A stretch of 64,000 bases of DNA from Sipunculus nudus (GCA_026874595.1 CM049319.1:58168917-58232916); one strand, 5' to 3'. Shown: positions 23,853 through 35,780, counted from the first letter of the stretch. Notes: generated by a model from the sequence alone, not told the origin. Numbers and translations are program-made.

Positions 23853-24007
23853 TCATTTTGACACCTTGTTTAGTTTCTTGTCTGTTTTTGCGTTATCATC
23901 ATCATCTTCCTCGTCATCATCTTCATCCATTAGCTGCTTCGCTAACTTTACCGCATAGAATTCGTTGTAATGTAACTTCCTCTTCTGCTCAAATGCTTCT
24001 CTTTTGG
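23853..24007 (-). CDS. PPP1R2: PP1 inhibitor-2, last coding exon
   Basis: Encodes the C-terminal 51 residues of protein phosphatase 1 regulatory subunit 2, a soluble inhibitor and regulator of the PP1 catalytic subunit. It contains KRKLHYNE, the family signature; in mammalian inhibitor-2 the helix containing HYNE lies over the PP1 active site. Next comes a conserved basic-hydrophobic stretch (VKLAKQLM), then the typical acidic tail (DEDDDEEDDDD), ending NKVSK and TGA (23853-23855). The acceptor CAG is at 24008-24010, preceded by a T-rich tract. The first two bases (CC) complete an Ala codon with the last G of the exon at 28036, so the phase-1 junction is consistent. The identification rests on motif recognition without a database search. 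Confidence 0.9.
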
Positions 24008-24012
24008 CTGAA

Positions 24013-24066
24013 AAATATTATATAATAAAATATAATATGATATAATATAATATAATATAATAATAT
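24013..24066. repeat. TAATA-type microsatellite at the 3' splice site
   Basis: AT-only sequence with repeated ATATAATATA words immediately intronic to the last PPP1R2 exon, occupying the region where the branch point would lie. Confidence 0.7.
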
Positions 24067-24300
24067 AGTTTGTTCAAGTATGATGAACAAGAAATGTTTT
24101 AAAGGTGTTTCCTTGAAATGTAAAACAAGGCCTACAGGCCTAATGCGAACCTGTGCATTGGGAAATACACCAGGTATAATGCTTCAATGCTGGACCATTA
24201 CTTCTCATGTATATGAACAATGCAGGTACTAAACATTTTGAATAAGAAACAATTACACAAACATTACTGCTGAAATTCTGGCATGGGTGCACACAACACA

Positions 24301-25117
24301 ACTAGGGACCCATGCCATGGGTCTCAACACTCAGCTGAATTTGCCTATAAGGATATTTTAAAAGAAATTTTTCAGAATGACAGTCCTGTGACCTTAACCA
24401 ATGACCTTGTAACCAAAAAATCTTAGAACTTAATATCATTGAACTTGCAGCATTAGGATTATTGTAACAATCTTTTAAAAAGTGACCTTGACCTCTGACC
24501 AGATAACCTCAAATTCTACAGGTTTCCTAACTTTAGGCAAGTAAGCCATGTGTGAACGTTGGAAAGTTCAGGATGAAAAGTTTGATTAACAGTGCATCCA
24601 CAATCTTTTTAAAGATGTGGCTTATGTGACCTTCAACTTAGATCGCTGGACCCTGGTAATCAAAATGAATTTACTTATGTGGTTGGTCATTATTAAATCA
24701 AGTTTGAAGCAAGTTTATTTTTAGTAAATAAATAGAAAAATATTTGTTAAAATAGAAACAATACCGGTGGTACCACCACGTTTCAGGAACTGACAAAACT
24801 AGTCATGGTCAATATTCAAGGCAAGATTCATGACAAACCATGCATTAATTATCAAGATAATGGAGGTTTTGTATCAAATTTCTTATTATTCTGGGGGGTA
24901 CTTTCAAGCCCCTTAGCTCAAAGGATATAGGTCGCAGTGACCTAATTTCAGGTTTCCAAGGAGATTTTTTATTGACCTCCCTGGATTATAACTTAGAAGT
25001 TTCTAGGACCAGCTGTTACGATTTGTGCCCTGCTAACGGAAGGCCGGATATCCGTATAGACGACAGAGAAAGTGCCATTCCTACACCTCAGTTGACTTAC
25101 AGTCAGCTGAGCTAAAA
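24301..25117 (-). mobile_element. C7: short C-family element nested in E1
   Basis: Left end AACTAGGGACCCATGCCATG, here with CTAG (24302-24305) rather than CTTG. The hairpin is expanded as GACCCATGCCATGGGTC. Internal repeat is ACTCAGCTGAA. Right end CTCAGTTGACTTACAGTCAG then CTGAGCTAAAA. Body contains TGACCTT boxes, GGTGGTACCACC (diverged palindrome) and GATATAGGTCGCAGTGACCT. Closely related to C6 (31871-33417) but shorter. Confidence 0.7.
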
Positions 25118-25480
25118 ATGATTGTAGCTGGCACCACCAGTCTTGTATACAACGAAGCTATCAGAGATATATACATATGCCCAAGTTCAGACTGATATAT
25201 CAAACCCCTCCTGAGAAATAAGCAGGGACACACACTGTGCAAAAATTATTGTAGGTGGCACCACCAGTCTTGTATAAGACAAAGCTATTCGATAGGTATA
25301 AATATGCCCAATTTCAGGATGATATATCAAATTCCTCTATAGAAATAAGCAGGCACAAAAGTCACACACTGTGCAAAAGTCATTGTAGGTGGTGACACTT
25401 GTCTTGTGAACGAGAAACCCATCAAAGACGCATAGACAGGTCAAATTATCAGGCCAATACATCAAACTTACCTTAAGTCT
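25118..25480. repeat. About 120-bp tandem units inside E1
   Basis: Three units of GTAGGTGGCACCACCAGTCT, CTTGTATAAGACAAAGCTAT, ATGCCCA-TTTCAG and AATAAGCAGG-ACA. These are shortened relatives of the A-family unit (same order: palindrome, TATACATATGC, GTCAAACC, CACTGTGCAAAAAT). This shows that E and A bodies are related although their ends differ. Confidence 0.6.
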
Positions 25481-27918
25481 GATGCATGGGGCTGACTACG
25501 CTTAGGTGAGAAAGGCAGTTTCCCCGAGTGAACTGTGACAAATTTGCTTGCTCAGGCTACTGCACTGAGTGAACTCATGACCTGCACCTGGCTAGACTGG
25601 GTGAACTTTTGACCTGTACCTGGCTGCACTGAGTGGACTCTTGACCTGTTGCCTAATCTGATACAGTTGTCAGTCTGCCAAAGCTATAAATAGATTGGCT
25701 CCACATGCAGCCCTGAGAGGCATGACACCCATGAGGTGATCACATGGTGCCCATGAGGTGTTCACATGTCACCCATGAGGGGATCACATGCCTTGTGCTT
25801 TGCTGCACTGACTGAACTCTTGACCTATATCTGGCTGCACTGAATGAACTCTTGATCTGTTGCAAAATCTGAAACAGTTGGCAGTTTCTTAAACTATTTA
25901 AATATACAGACACAATCTGAGCCTGTTGGCAAATCTGTTAACACATACTGAAAGACTTTGGCTAAAATGCATTTTTTCAGGCTGACATATTCATAAACTT
26001 TTTATCAAAATATCTAGAATAATAAAAGATGCAGTTTTTTCATAAATAAGCTGAATCCCACAACATTTGATATATGACAGATTATTGCATAAAATCTGGG
26101 GATGGTAGTTCCTGCTATTCTGAGAAATTATGGGTTAATGTACAGATGACCAATGACTCCCGTACAAAAAAAGGTCAATGCAGGTGACCTCCAATACCTG
26201 AATTTCATATATGGCTCATGTGACCAACACCGGCAGAAAATTTGATGATCATAGCTCTGGCCGTTTCTGAGATTGTCATTTTAGTATGCTTTTTCGGACA
26301 GATGACTAGGTTCAACTTCCTGTAATTCGGCAAAAATTCACTGAACTTGAACCATTTGAACAAACTTGAGAGAGATGATATAAAAGATTTCTTTGAAATA
26401 TTTAACAAACTGGCTTGACCGTGATTTTTTAAAGTTTTTTAGCTTTTTCTTTATAAAATCTGAGAAAATGCAGATTTTTTCAGATGGCTAATTTTTTGCA
26501 TTAAATTTCATGATGCAAGTTCCAGTCAATCCAATAGTATGCGTTAACGTATACCTGTGATTGTAAACATTGCCTGGCATGAGGAATATCTAAAATCATA
26601 AATCTACATTTTTTAAAAGTTTTTAAAAAACATTCTTGTCAATATTAACCAAAGATAACCTGAAATCTAAATGTCTAGAGGCATGATGTAACGGATGCTG
26701 ATAAACTGGTTCCAGGCTAGATGTATCTGCTTCACACAGCTAACATATATGGTAAAATGACTCAATTCAATCTTTATTATTCAGCTAAAATTCATTCTTC
26801 GGAACATAAAAGACAATTTATTATTATAAGAATTATTCAGGGGAATAGTCTTGTAAAATATTAAACAAATTGGCCTCAGTGGCGTCAGTCAAAAAACGTT
26901 TTGCAGGTTTATAACTCATATGGGAAAATAAAGCAAAATGGCTAAGTTAAGCTTCCCATAACTCAGCCAAAAATCACTGAACCAAAACCATTTGAATAAA
27001 CTTGAAATATCAACATCTAAGGATAATTAATGTGTGAGATTTATGAACTTGGCCCTGTGGTTTTTGAGAAGAAGATCTTTGTAGCCACTGAGCTAAAATG
27101 GGCTGTTATGGCTTTAGATTAAATTCAGCTTCCCATAACTCAGCCAAAAGTCACTGAACTGAGACCATTTGAACAAACTTCAGAAAACACTACCCTAGGA
27201 TCATTTCTGTGCGATATTAAACAATTTGGCCATATGGTTTCAGAGAAGAATTTTTTGTAGCTGTCAGTATGATATGGGCACTGATGACCCCCGTACAAAA
27301 AAGGCTGATGCAGGTTGCGCCACCAATACATCAATTTCAGATATGACTCATGTGACCAACATTAGCATAAAATTTGATGATGATAGCTCCAGCTGTTTCT
27401 AAGATTGTAATTTTAGTATGCTTTTTTGGACAGATGACTAAGTTCAACTATCTGTAACTCGGCCAAAAATCACCAAACTTAAACCAGTCGAACAAACTTG
27501 AGAGAGATTGTTCTAGGGATCATTTCTATGAAATATTGGACAGTTTGGCTGAACAGTTTCGGAGAAGAAGATTTTTAAGCTTTTTTAGCTTTTTCCCTAT
27601 AAAATCTAAGAAAATGCAGTTAGCCAAAAAATAAGCAAAATCTGGTAGAGTTTTTTAGATGACTAATTTTTGGCAGAAAATTTCGTGATGCTAACTCTTG
27701 CCGTTTTTAAGATAGTATAGGTTAACGTACAGACGACGCCACACCATCGCATAAGCTCACAGGTTCGCTAAAAAATATGATTTTGAAATTTGACAGTTAA
27801 GACAAGCAGTCCAGGCCTTCCCATAGTGCCCAAGACTAATGCAAGTCATTATAAAAACCTCTTGCTTACAGACCACCCGGCTTACACAACTGCTTTGGCT
27901 GTTCCCACAAGATTTCAC

Positions 27919-28033
<115 letters not shown>

Positions 28034-28035
28034 AC

Positions 28036-28124
28036 CTTTTTCTTCTGGTGTTTCATCTTCATCTTCCTCCTCCTCTTCATATACTTCTTCTTGTAACACT
28101 GTAGGCTCTGTACCAGATTCTAAC
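28036..28124 (-). CDS. PPP1R2: PP1 inhibitor-2, penultimate coding exon
   Basis: 89-bp exon encoding [18 protein letters not shown] and continuing acidic [10 protein letters not shown]. It corresponds to the region just before the EKKRQFEMKRKLHYNE segment of inhibitor-2, where mammalian proteins also have a variable Glu/Asp-rich stretch ending EE-E-KK. Acceptor CAG at 28125-28127 (minus sense), donor AAAAG|GTATAT at 28035. It starts in phase 2 and ends in phase 1, joining correctly to 24007. Upstream exons with the KGILK and KSQKW-type PP1-docking motifs were not found up to 64000, so this gene model is partial. The donor's intronic bases belong to a microsatellite. Confidence 0.85.
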
Positions 28125-28165
28125 CTGTTACATAAAAATATGAATAAGTAAATTTGTGGAATTTA

Positions 28166-28580
28166 TGTCCTTCGCTTCTGCCACTTGTTATTTAAGCTTC
28201 CTGTGACCTTCATGCTTGCCTTCTCAATATGTTTTAGTTTTGAAGATGTCTCCACATGTCATAGTGCCTGTGTTTTAGTTTTTATTGTCCCCTGATGATG
28301 TCTCCACATGTCATAATTTTTCTTGGGTATTGGGACAAAAGGGAATTTTTTTGGTTTTCTTTTGAGCTGGTGAAAATATATTTTCAGAAAGATACTCCAA
28401 ACCAATCCCAACCAAGGTATGCATATGAGCAATCACTGACCCGAATTTTAATGAAATCAGAAAAAATTTAGGGAAGTTATCGCATGGAATTGAAAACCTG
28501 ATGGATGGACAGACTGAGGGACAGATGGACAGATAGACAAACCTTAATCAATGTCCCCTGTGCCGCAGAAGCAGGGGACA
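28166..28580. mobile_element. Short inverted-repeat element I, copy 1
   Basis: Ends TGTCCTTCGCTTCTGCC (28166-28182) and GCAGAAGCAGGGGACA (28565-28580) are inverted repeats of about 16 bp. The interior has AACCAATCCCAACCAAGGTA, AGCAATCACTGACCC and a GGACAGA-rich tract before the right end. A diverged second copy is at 38902-39315. Confidence 0.65.
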
Positions 28581-28629
28581 ATAAGACATTACAAAATACA
28601 TCAGACCTCCAGCCTCCAAAACTATATAG

Positions 28630-28810
28630 AGTGAAACCTGTGAAATAAGACCAGCCATTGGATGTGCCAAAAGTGGTCTTAATCCACAGAGCCTGTGGTC
28701 TTATTAGACGGGTCAAATATAACCAATATGGATGATTTTGGTTCACTCATAAGTGGTCTTCATAGACAGGTATTCATATTAGACAGTTGGTCTTTAAGAC
28801 AGGTTTCACT
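28630..28810. mobile_element. 181-bp MITE with AGTGAAACCTGT ends
   Basis: Perfect 12-bp terminal inverted repeats AGTGAAACCTGT (28630-28641) and ACAGGTTTCACT (28799-28810), extending as AATAAGACCA / TGGTCTTTAAGAC. Internal GTGGTCTT words repeat. Flanked by TATA-containing sequence; target duplication uncertain. No ORF. Confidence 0.75.
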
Positions 28811-29178
28811 GAATATATTTAGTTTACTGTCTCTAAGATCTTAGAAATTCTTCCCTCTTAGTGTTTTTCATTTAGTACCAATATTTCCAATCAGATGTCT
28901 GCATCTGCAGCTATTTCTTTTCATTAATTTTCAAGACAGTTGAAACTACAAACAGTTAATGACCATTCACCCGTCCTGGAACAAGTCCTGTGAGTACCAA
29001 CTTTACCACCAGATGGCAGTCCTTGTGACTAATTCATTCCAACCAATTTCAAGGCAATTGTACATACAGACCAATTATGATCAAATTTCATCCATATCAA
29101 AATATCCTCTCCACTGATAAACAAACACACAAACAAACAAACAGGCAATCATGAGGACATTCAAACACAGGTAAAGAA
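28811..29178. other. Unassigned sequence
   Basis: Presumably PPP1R2 intron or upstream sequence. Contains a short AAACAAACAAAC simple repeat near 29120 and no recognised exon. Confidence 0.4.
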
Positions 29179-30354
29179 CTAGAATACAGGTAGTCGACAA
29201 GCAACTACGTGTATCCGCCTAAATCAGAGTGGAACAGGTGAAGTGAGGCATGGATTGAGTGGCAAGGGGAAATAGAGTGAAGTGTTGCATATTAGCATGG
29301 ATGTCTGCAGCCAAATTGTGTATGCAGGTTGCGCCACCTACCACAAAATCAAGAAATGGTCCAAGTTGTATACATATGGAAAATTTAAGGCAGATAAGTC
29401 AAACCACTACATGTATATGAGTGATTTTAGCCCGTGGCAGACAAACAGATGGACGCTGTGCAAAAATGGTTGTAGGTGGCACCACCAGTTTTGAGTATGA
29501 TAAAGAGCTATGTGAGAACTATACACATGCAAAACTTTGGCCCAATTGGTCTAAAGGTTCCCAAGATATGAGCTTGGATTTCTGGTGCATAAACTAGAAT
29601 GTATGTGGCCCCCCTGTTATAAAATCAAGAGAGCTGTCGGGGATGCATAAACCTGCAAAATTTTAGGCAGATATGTCAAACCACTGCCAAGATATGAGTG
29701 ATTTTATACCATGGCAGACAAATAGACAGGAGCTGTGCAAAAATGGCTGCAGGTGGCACCACGAGTTTTGCGTATGATAAAGAGCTATGTGAGATCTATA
29801 CACATGCAAAATTTTGGCCATATCGGTCAAATGATTCCCGAGATATGAGCTTGGATGTCTGCAGCGTAAACATGAATGTAGGTGGCGCCACCTGTCATAA
29901 AATCAGAAAAGCTATCCAGGATGTATACCCATGCCGAATTTCAGGTGAATTAGTCAAACCACTGCAGAGATATGAGTGATTTTAACCCAAGGCAGACAAA
30001 CAGATGGACACTGTGCAAACATGGCTGCAGGTGGCGCCACCATTTTTGTGTATGTTATAAAGCTCTCCAAGGGGTACATTTGTGCAAAATAATTTTCCTG
30101 ATTGGTCAAACGGTTCCCGAGATATGTGGGTTTATGTGTGGAAACAGATGCACAAACAGACGCAGAGCGCAGAGGAAAGGTCAGGGGTCAAAACAAAATC
30201 GGGGTGCAGCAGTTCACATGTGACCCGAACATAATCCCAGGTTTCGTAAAATTCCGCCCAGCGGTTACGGAGGAGTTCTCTGGACACCTACGCAGCGGCG
30301 GCGGCGGGGGGCTGAAAACATAGTATCCGCAAAACTCTGTTTTGGCCGATACAA
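29179..30354 (-). mobile_element. A2: full-length A-family Helentron-like element
   Basis: Left end CTAG (29179-29182), hairpin around GTAGTCGACAAGCAACTAC, internal GTATCCGCC. Right end GTATCCGCAAAACTCTGTTT then GGCCGATACAA (30323-30354), preceded by a GGCGGCGGCGG tract. Body of four units with GGTTCCCGAGATATGAG-type boxes and GGTGGCGCCACC at 29881 and 30031. Stop-free translations of the units (VGGATCHKI-like) recur in every frame-compatible copy because the repeat is conserved, not because they are coding. Confidence 0.85.
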
Positions 30355-30814
30355 TAACCTCCATTCAAAAGCTTTGGAGGATGCATTAGTATCGCCTACA
30401 CTAATTGCAAAACAGGGCTGGACATAATTATTTTTAACCACTTACTTGGGGCAAGTAAAAGTTCCAGACAATGCTGGTATGGCAACCAAAAATTGGCTCC
30501 TACTTGCCCCACTTAACCTACTAAACCTTTACACAAAGACCAGAATCTTAACTAAACTTAAGTTAGCCATTTTCTTTCATGGAGAAATGAATCATATTGA
30601 AATATCTTAAATTAATTACTTAATTCTAAAGAGAAATATCATTATTACACAGACAAATATCTGAACATATATATTGTTCCAAATGTTTTTTTTTTGTTTT
30701 GTTTGAGGCAGCTACATCTGATTTTTTTTAAGGACAAGCAAAAACTCATTTAGGGAAAGTAAAAACTAAATGATACATACCATACCGGGCATGTAAAGCA
30801 CAACCAGTGTAGTA
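30355..30814. other. Unassigned sequence
   Basis: AT-rich, single-copy looking, no exon recognised. Confidence 0.4.
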
Positions 30815-31290
30815 GTCGAGTTCACACTATCTGAGTCCGAGTGTAAGTTTGAGTCCAGGACAGTTGAGTCCAGTCAAAGTATATGAAGTTTAAGTACAAG
30901 TCAACCTTCTTTGAGTCAGAGTCATTTGGCACCCAAGTCCAAGTCTGTGTCCTAGTCCAAAATAAATCTTCAAGAAATTTTAAAAATTTATTTGAGATAA
31001 TCATTCAAATCTTATGTTATTTTACAAGTGCCATTATTTGAAGTTTTAATTACCTTTTAACCTCTGATGCAGAGCCAAAACTTGGTATATATATAGCCTT
31101 ATTTTTGTAATATTCTGTAAGTAGTTCACCCATATGCACAATCTTTATATGATACATGACAGGGTCTTCCTTTTTACTGGATTCAAGATGGAGTCCTTAC
31201 CTCAAAGTCCCAGTAAAGTCTGAGTCCAGGAACCTTGAGTCAAAATCAGAGTCTTTAAAACAATGGACTCAAGTTATACATCACTAAAAG
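30815..31290. repeat. Dispersed GAGTCC-rich repeat, copy 1
   Basis: Both ends consist of degenerate GAGTCCAAGTCCGAGTC-like runs. They surround a centre with CTTGGTATATATA, TTGTAATATTCTGTAAGTAG and GCACA. The right flank ends GGACTCAAGTTATACATCAC. A second copy with the same order lies at 34733-35290. Superfamily not recognised. Confidence 0.6.
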
Positions 31291-31870
31291 CAACCCCAGG
31301 TTTTTAACTGTCCCATTCTTCAAGGAGGGTAATATTGACAGTCTCAGGTAGAGACACAAAATAAATCATGAGCATGCACTAGCTTGTTTTTTCTACATCC
31401 TGTACTTAACAAGAACAAACAGTAACAGAGTGACACAAAATCATTAGATTTCTGGTCTTGCTGTAGCAAGGCTACTAACAGACGTGTCTGCTGTTCCTTA
31501 CTCAGTAAAAATCCTAAGGACAATAAGTTAATACTGAGTGATTGTCTATTTCCCAAAACACAAAATATTTAGTTAGAGTAAGGAATTTATGTCTCAACAT
31601 GGCATTATAGTACCTAATTTCTCCAACAGATGTCAGTGGTAGTGGCAGCTCCCTTCAAACTCCTCAGAGACAGATGTACAGATACATAAAAAAAGACTTC
31701 AATTATAACAATGCTTTTTTTATTAAAACAATATTTCTGATAAAATCTGCTGTTTATTCTTGCAAGCTTCTGTTCATTTGTACTTGTATGTCAAACATAC
31801 ATTATGTGTGTCTTTAAGCTTATTTGTTTTGTGGTGATATGTAATGCCTTTTTGTGAATATAAAAAAAAA
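31291..31870. other. Unassigned sequence
   Basis: No gene or repeat recognised beyond a short A run next to the C6 insertion. Confidence 0.4.
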
Positions 31871-33417
31871 ACTAGGGACCCATGGGTCTTGACGCTCAGC
31901 TGAATTTGTCTATAAGAATATTTTAAAGAAATATTTCAGTATGACAGTCCTGTGACCTAAATCAATGACCTTGTGACCAAAAAATCTTAGAACTTATTAT
32001 CCTTGAACTTGCAGCATTTAGATTATTGTAACAATCTTTTAAAAAAGTGTCCCGGACCTCTGACTAGGTAACCTCAAAATCTACAGATTTCCACACTTTG
32101 GGCAAGTAAGCCATGTGTGAACGATGGAAAGTTTGGGATGAAAAGTTTGATTTACAGTGCATCCACAATCTTTTTAAAGATGTGGCTCCTGTGACCTTCA
32201 ACTTTGATCTCTTGACCCTGAAAATCCAAATGAATTTACTTAAGTGGTGGGTCATTATTAAATCAAGTTTGAAGCCAATCTGTCTATCCAAAGCAGAATT
32301 ATCATCCATAAACTAATTTGTGAATGGATGGGCCCTGTGACCTTGACCGTTGCCCCAAAATCGACCAGAATCTTCCCCTATTGGCAGATTAGCAATATTT
32401 TGAAGATGGAAGGGTTGCGATGAAAAGTCTGGCTTCAAATGCATATGCATTCTTTTAAAAAAAATGGGTCCTGTGACTTTGACCTTTGACCAATGGACCC
32501 CAAAATCAACCATTTCTTACTTTAGTGGTGAGCCATTATAAGTTAAGTTTAAAACAAATATGTCAAACTAGACTGGAGTTATCATCTGAAAACTAATTCT
32601 TGAACAGATGGCCCCTGTGACCTTGACCTTTGACCTTGTGACCCGAAATTTATTTATGCTCTCCCCATACTGGCAAGTCAGCTAAATGCGCAAGATTGAA
32701 AGTTTGAGATGAAAAGCTTGGCTTAAAATGCAGCCATAATCTTTTTAAATAAGCGAGTCTGTGACCTTGACCGTTGACCTTGTGACCCCAAAATCATAAA
32801 TGTACTTGCTTTAGTGGTGGGCCATATGTAAGTCAAGTTTGAAATCCATATGTCAATCCAACCTCGAGTTATCACCTGGAAACAAATTTGTGTGAATTGA
32901 CGGATGGACAGACAGACAAACAGACAGACAGACAGGGTGATTACTATAGGGCATCCACTTGTGATCAGTAAACACACACTAGATGTAATCACAGCTGAGA
33001 AACTGACATGATTGTTGTCATTTTATAGTAAAACAAAGAGAAAAATATTCGTTAAAATATAAAAAAAATACAGGTGGCACCACCACTTTTCGGGAACTGA
33101 CAAAACTGGTCATGGTCAATATTCAAGGCAAGATTCATGACAATCCATGCATTAATTATCAAGATATTGGAGGTTTTGTATTAAATTTGTATTATTCTGG
33201 GGGATACTTTCAAGCCCCATAGATCGGAGAATATAGGTCACAGTGACCTTATTTCAGGTTTTCAAGTAGATTTTTTTATTGACCTCCCTGGATGTTAACT
33301 TAGAAGTTTCTAGGACCAGCAGTTACTATTTGTGCCCTGCTAACAGACAGCCAGATGGACGACGGACAAAGCACCATTCCTATACCTCAGTTGACTTACA
33401 GTTAGCTGAGCTAAAAA
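31871..33417 (-). mobile_element. C6: full-length C-family element
   Basis: Left end CTAGGGACCCATGGGTCTTG (31872-31891) and CGCTCAGCTGAA. Right end CTCAGTTGACTTACAGTTAG then CTGAGCTAAAAA (to 33416), preceded by GACGACGGACAAAGC. Body of five or six units of about 150-160 bp with CCTGTGACCTTGACCTTTGA and GATGAAAAGT boxes (DR1 TGACCTTTGACCT at 32624). Then come a GACA simple repeat (32885-32935) and a single GGTGGCACCACC (33071). It shares its first and last parts with C7, which lacks the middle units. Confidence 0.8.
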
Positions 33418-34278
33418 TACACATCAATTTTCATGACTTTTCATGAGTTTTACACCATTTCCTTAATTTCATGCAATTTTCCGATCCATGCATTTTTAAG
33501 GATTTAATTGTATGTAAGTATGTACAAACCCATATACATTTATGAAGGACTAGCTGCTGCAAGGCTGATGGCAATACATACAAGGACAAAACTGCCGAAA
33601 AGCAAATGAAAGACTGGAGAAGGACTGGAGAAATTTCTGACTTTGGCTTGCTCCAGTGTTATCCTTTATTGATGTGCTGCCACTAAAACAACAGCAAAAG
33701 AAGCTTCCCTGAATGTCTGCTCTTATATTTTCATATCTATACCAAGGCAATCAATATATAACCATGTATGCAAGGCCATTCACAGGGACATGCTCGTTTG
33801 TGTAGCCCCGGGGGAGGTGGGGAGGGGGGATGGTGGTGGATGTCTGAACACTGTTTAAACTACCTGTGGTTGTGACAGTCTTTGTCACAGAAGCCTTACA
33901 AGAATATTATGACATGTTGCTGTCTGAATTGGGTTTTGCTACATAAAAGAAAAACCTGCACACAAGTGTCGTGGGCGCTACGGAAAACCAAATGTCAAGA
34001 AGATGGACTGAATACTCTTACTGGTATCATGTTCACAGGGTTACATTTTTTGCAATTTTCACTTGCGTAGTGTTTTGTTAGGGTTCCATTTTTCACAAAC
34101 TCACCTTACCTACCAAAAATTAAGGCATTATTAATTTTATAAATTATTTATAAAAAATGTGTTGTTTTGGGTGTGGTAAAGTTTTGAAACCAGAAGTTGA
34201 GAACCTTTGCTAAACAATGAAAATCTGCTAACTTAGGAAAATTCACACAATTTTAACCTTGCTTTATATTTATCTCAC
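33418..34278. other. Unassigned sequence with one G-rich tract
   Basis: No exon recognised. A G-rich tract lies at 33806-33842 (see next entry). Confidence 0.4.
33806..33842 (+). other. G-rich tract, quadruplex candidate
   Basis: GGGGGAGGTGGGGAGGGGGG then ATGGTGGTGG. At least three runs of four or more G plus GG pairs within 37 bases fit an intramolecular G-quadruplex. No adjacent gene start is identified. Confidence 0.5.
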
Positions 34279-34481
34279 CATTATATGGCCACTGAGACTG
34301 CTCTTCAGTCATAAAGTCAAGTCCAAGTGCAGGCCTGATATGGACGCTGGAGATCCCTGATCTTCTGTAGTGGAGGTGGGCAAGCGCTGCTGCACCAGCA
34401 GACATGGGGGCAAAAACAAACATGTCGGACAGTATTATTACATCGAACCAATTGTCACTACATTGTGCAACAGATTTCAGC
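34279..34481 (-). CDS. Candidate exon of an unidentified gene
   Basis: A 203-bp minus-strand open stretch bounded by AG before 34481 and a good donor (AATG|GTGAGA) at 34278. It translates to CSDNWFDVIILSDMFVFAP and continues with an Ala-rich segment and ALGLDFMTEEQSQWPYN. The composition looks protein-like (amphipathic, aromatic, few repeats), and no window repeat overlaps it. I recognise no family, and the proposed acceptor has a weak pyrimidine tract. An internal Met (MFVFAPMSAG) could start a first exon. It is not obviously part of PPP1R2. Confidence 0.25.
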
Positions 34482-34579
34482 CTTTAGACCCTTCAGCAAC
34501 TGAGAGTTTTTCTCACTGCTACAGTAGATCAGTCTTAGGGTTATGAAACAGTCGAACTTATTGTGCTTGCCCAGCAGGC

Positions 34580-34732
34580 AGAGCGTTTAGACATCATCGG
34601 CCATCTTTTCTTTTGGCCGCCAGTGACTCTGGCGATAGGGGCGCACCTGCGGGCGATAGTGAGCAAACCTGGTGACATTTTGCCTTCAGCACAGGAGATC
34701 GAGGATCTCCGGAGTCACGTATTGCATGCTAT
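34580..34732. other. GC-richer, CpG-containing pocket
   Basis: Locally elevated GC with several CpGs (GGCGATAGGGGCGCACCTGC, ATCGAGGATCTCCGGAGTCA). On the minus strand it contains AAGATGGCC, which resembles a YY1-type box around a start codon, but the ORF there closes after five codons. It could be a promoter or first exon upstream of 34279-34481; not established. Confidence 0.2.
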
Positions 34733-35290
34733 TTGAGTCCAAGTCTAAGTCTGAGGCCTTGAGTTTCTGGACCAAGTCCACCTTCTTCCAGTCCGAGTCA
34801 TCTTGAACCTAAGTCTGAGTCCAATAAAAATTTCCTTATTAGGCCAAAACTAATATACGGTAGGGTTCTCAGGCACAACCGATGTCAACTCTAATCCCCT
34901 GCATTAAAAAGTTTTAATTTTTTATTCAATGGAAACTCACCAATTTTGAGCAACAGCCACTCGGATATTTCTTTCAAGAAGTAAAATAATATAATTTTGA
35001 TAAGATTTCCTTTGTCATGTATTTCTTTTTACCTATAAAGAAAAATAATCTCTTAATAATCTACCTTACGTTTGGTATATACAATTGTTTCCTTGTAATA
35101 TTCTGTAGGAAGTTGGCACATATATATAAATGTGTTTTAGAATGTGACAAAGATTCCCAGATACTCAAGAAGGACTGAACTTGATTTCTGGAGTCCTAAC
35201 CTTTTGAGTCAGAGAAAAAATTGCTCAAGTCCAAGTCCGAGTCTAAAAATAAGTGGACTCAAGTCCAGACTAAAGTACTCTATCACTGCT
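34733..35290. repeat. Dispersed GAGTCC-rich repeat, copy 2
   Basis: Same layout as 30815-31290: GAGTCCAAGTCTAAGTCTGA run, centre with GTTTGGTATATAC and TTGTAATATTCTGTAGGAAG, then CTCAAGTCCAAGTCCGAGTC and GGACTCAAGTCCAGAC near the right end. Confidence 0.6.
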
Positions 35291-35780
35291 GCTCATGTCA
35301 CGGCTACTTGGGGTTCCCTAGACGGATCCTAGTTAACAGAGATGAGGAACCTTGCTCATTAGACGCAACACAAAAGGAAGGCAGGCACTACATGCTGGGA
35401 CCTGATTAGTCTCATCCAAGACAGATGTTTTCCCAGCATGACCTGACGGAGATATAAAGCAGCATAGCTGCAGGTTACAAAAAAACTGTCACTCCGTCTC
35501 ATATTCCTGTTAACATTGACTGATCACACCTGCATGTAAATATCTGATGCCATATGATTTAAAGGGATCTATGCACATACCAGGTATGTTAAATATATAT
35601 GCATGAAATAAAGTGCTTTCTCCTTTAAATACTATTGTATCTGCTCACATTTTTTTCTCAAACTGTTTACTCCTGTGCACCAGTTGAAATAAACAATTTA
35701 ACTTGCAGGGGGGCGCAATCAGTGGCATAAAACATAAAGAGCCTGCATGACACCTGCGGCAATACTGCGCAACTTCATAA
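35291..35780. other. Unassigned sequence
   Basis: No gene recognised. The sequence runs directly into the F1 insertion. Confidence 0.4.

Larger units (their letters stand above)
24124..27774 (-). mobile_element. E1: E-family Helentron-like element filling the PPP1R2 intron
   Basis: Left (3') end AACAAGG with palindromic hairpin AGGCCTACAGGCCT (24128-24141) and internal repeat GCGAACCTGTG (from 24145). Right (5') end GCTCACAGGTTCGC (27755-27768) then TAAAAAA. These are asymmetric inverted repeats of 11 bp. Body: C7 insertion (24301-25117), about 120-bp units with GTGGCACCACCAGTCTTGTA (25118-25480), then about 300-bp units with ACTCAGCCAAAAATCACTGA and TTTTGGACAGATGACTA (26200-27720). It occupies 3.65 of the 4.03 kb of the intron. 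No Rep/helicase ORF. Confidence 0.75.

Noticed and set aside
29698-29979. Recurrent frames such as VAGGATSFAYDKELCEIYTH in A elements
   Set aside because: They recur because the DNA unit recurs; copies have stops and frameshifts, both strands show open frames, and no protein family is recognised.
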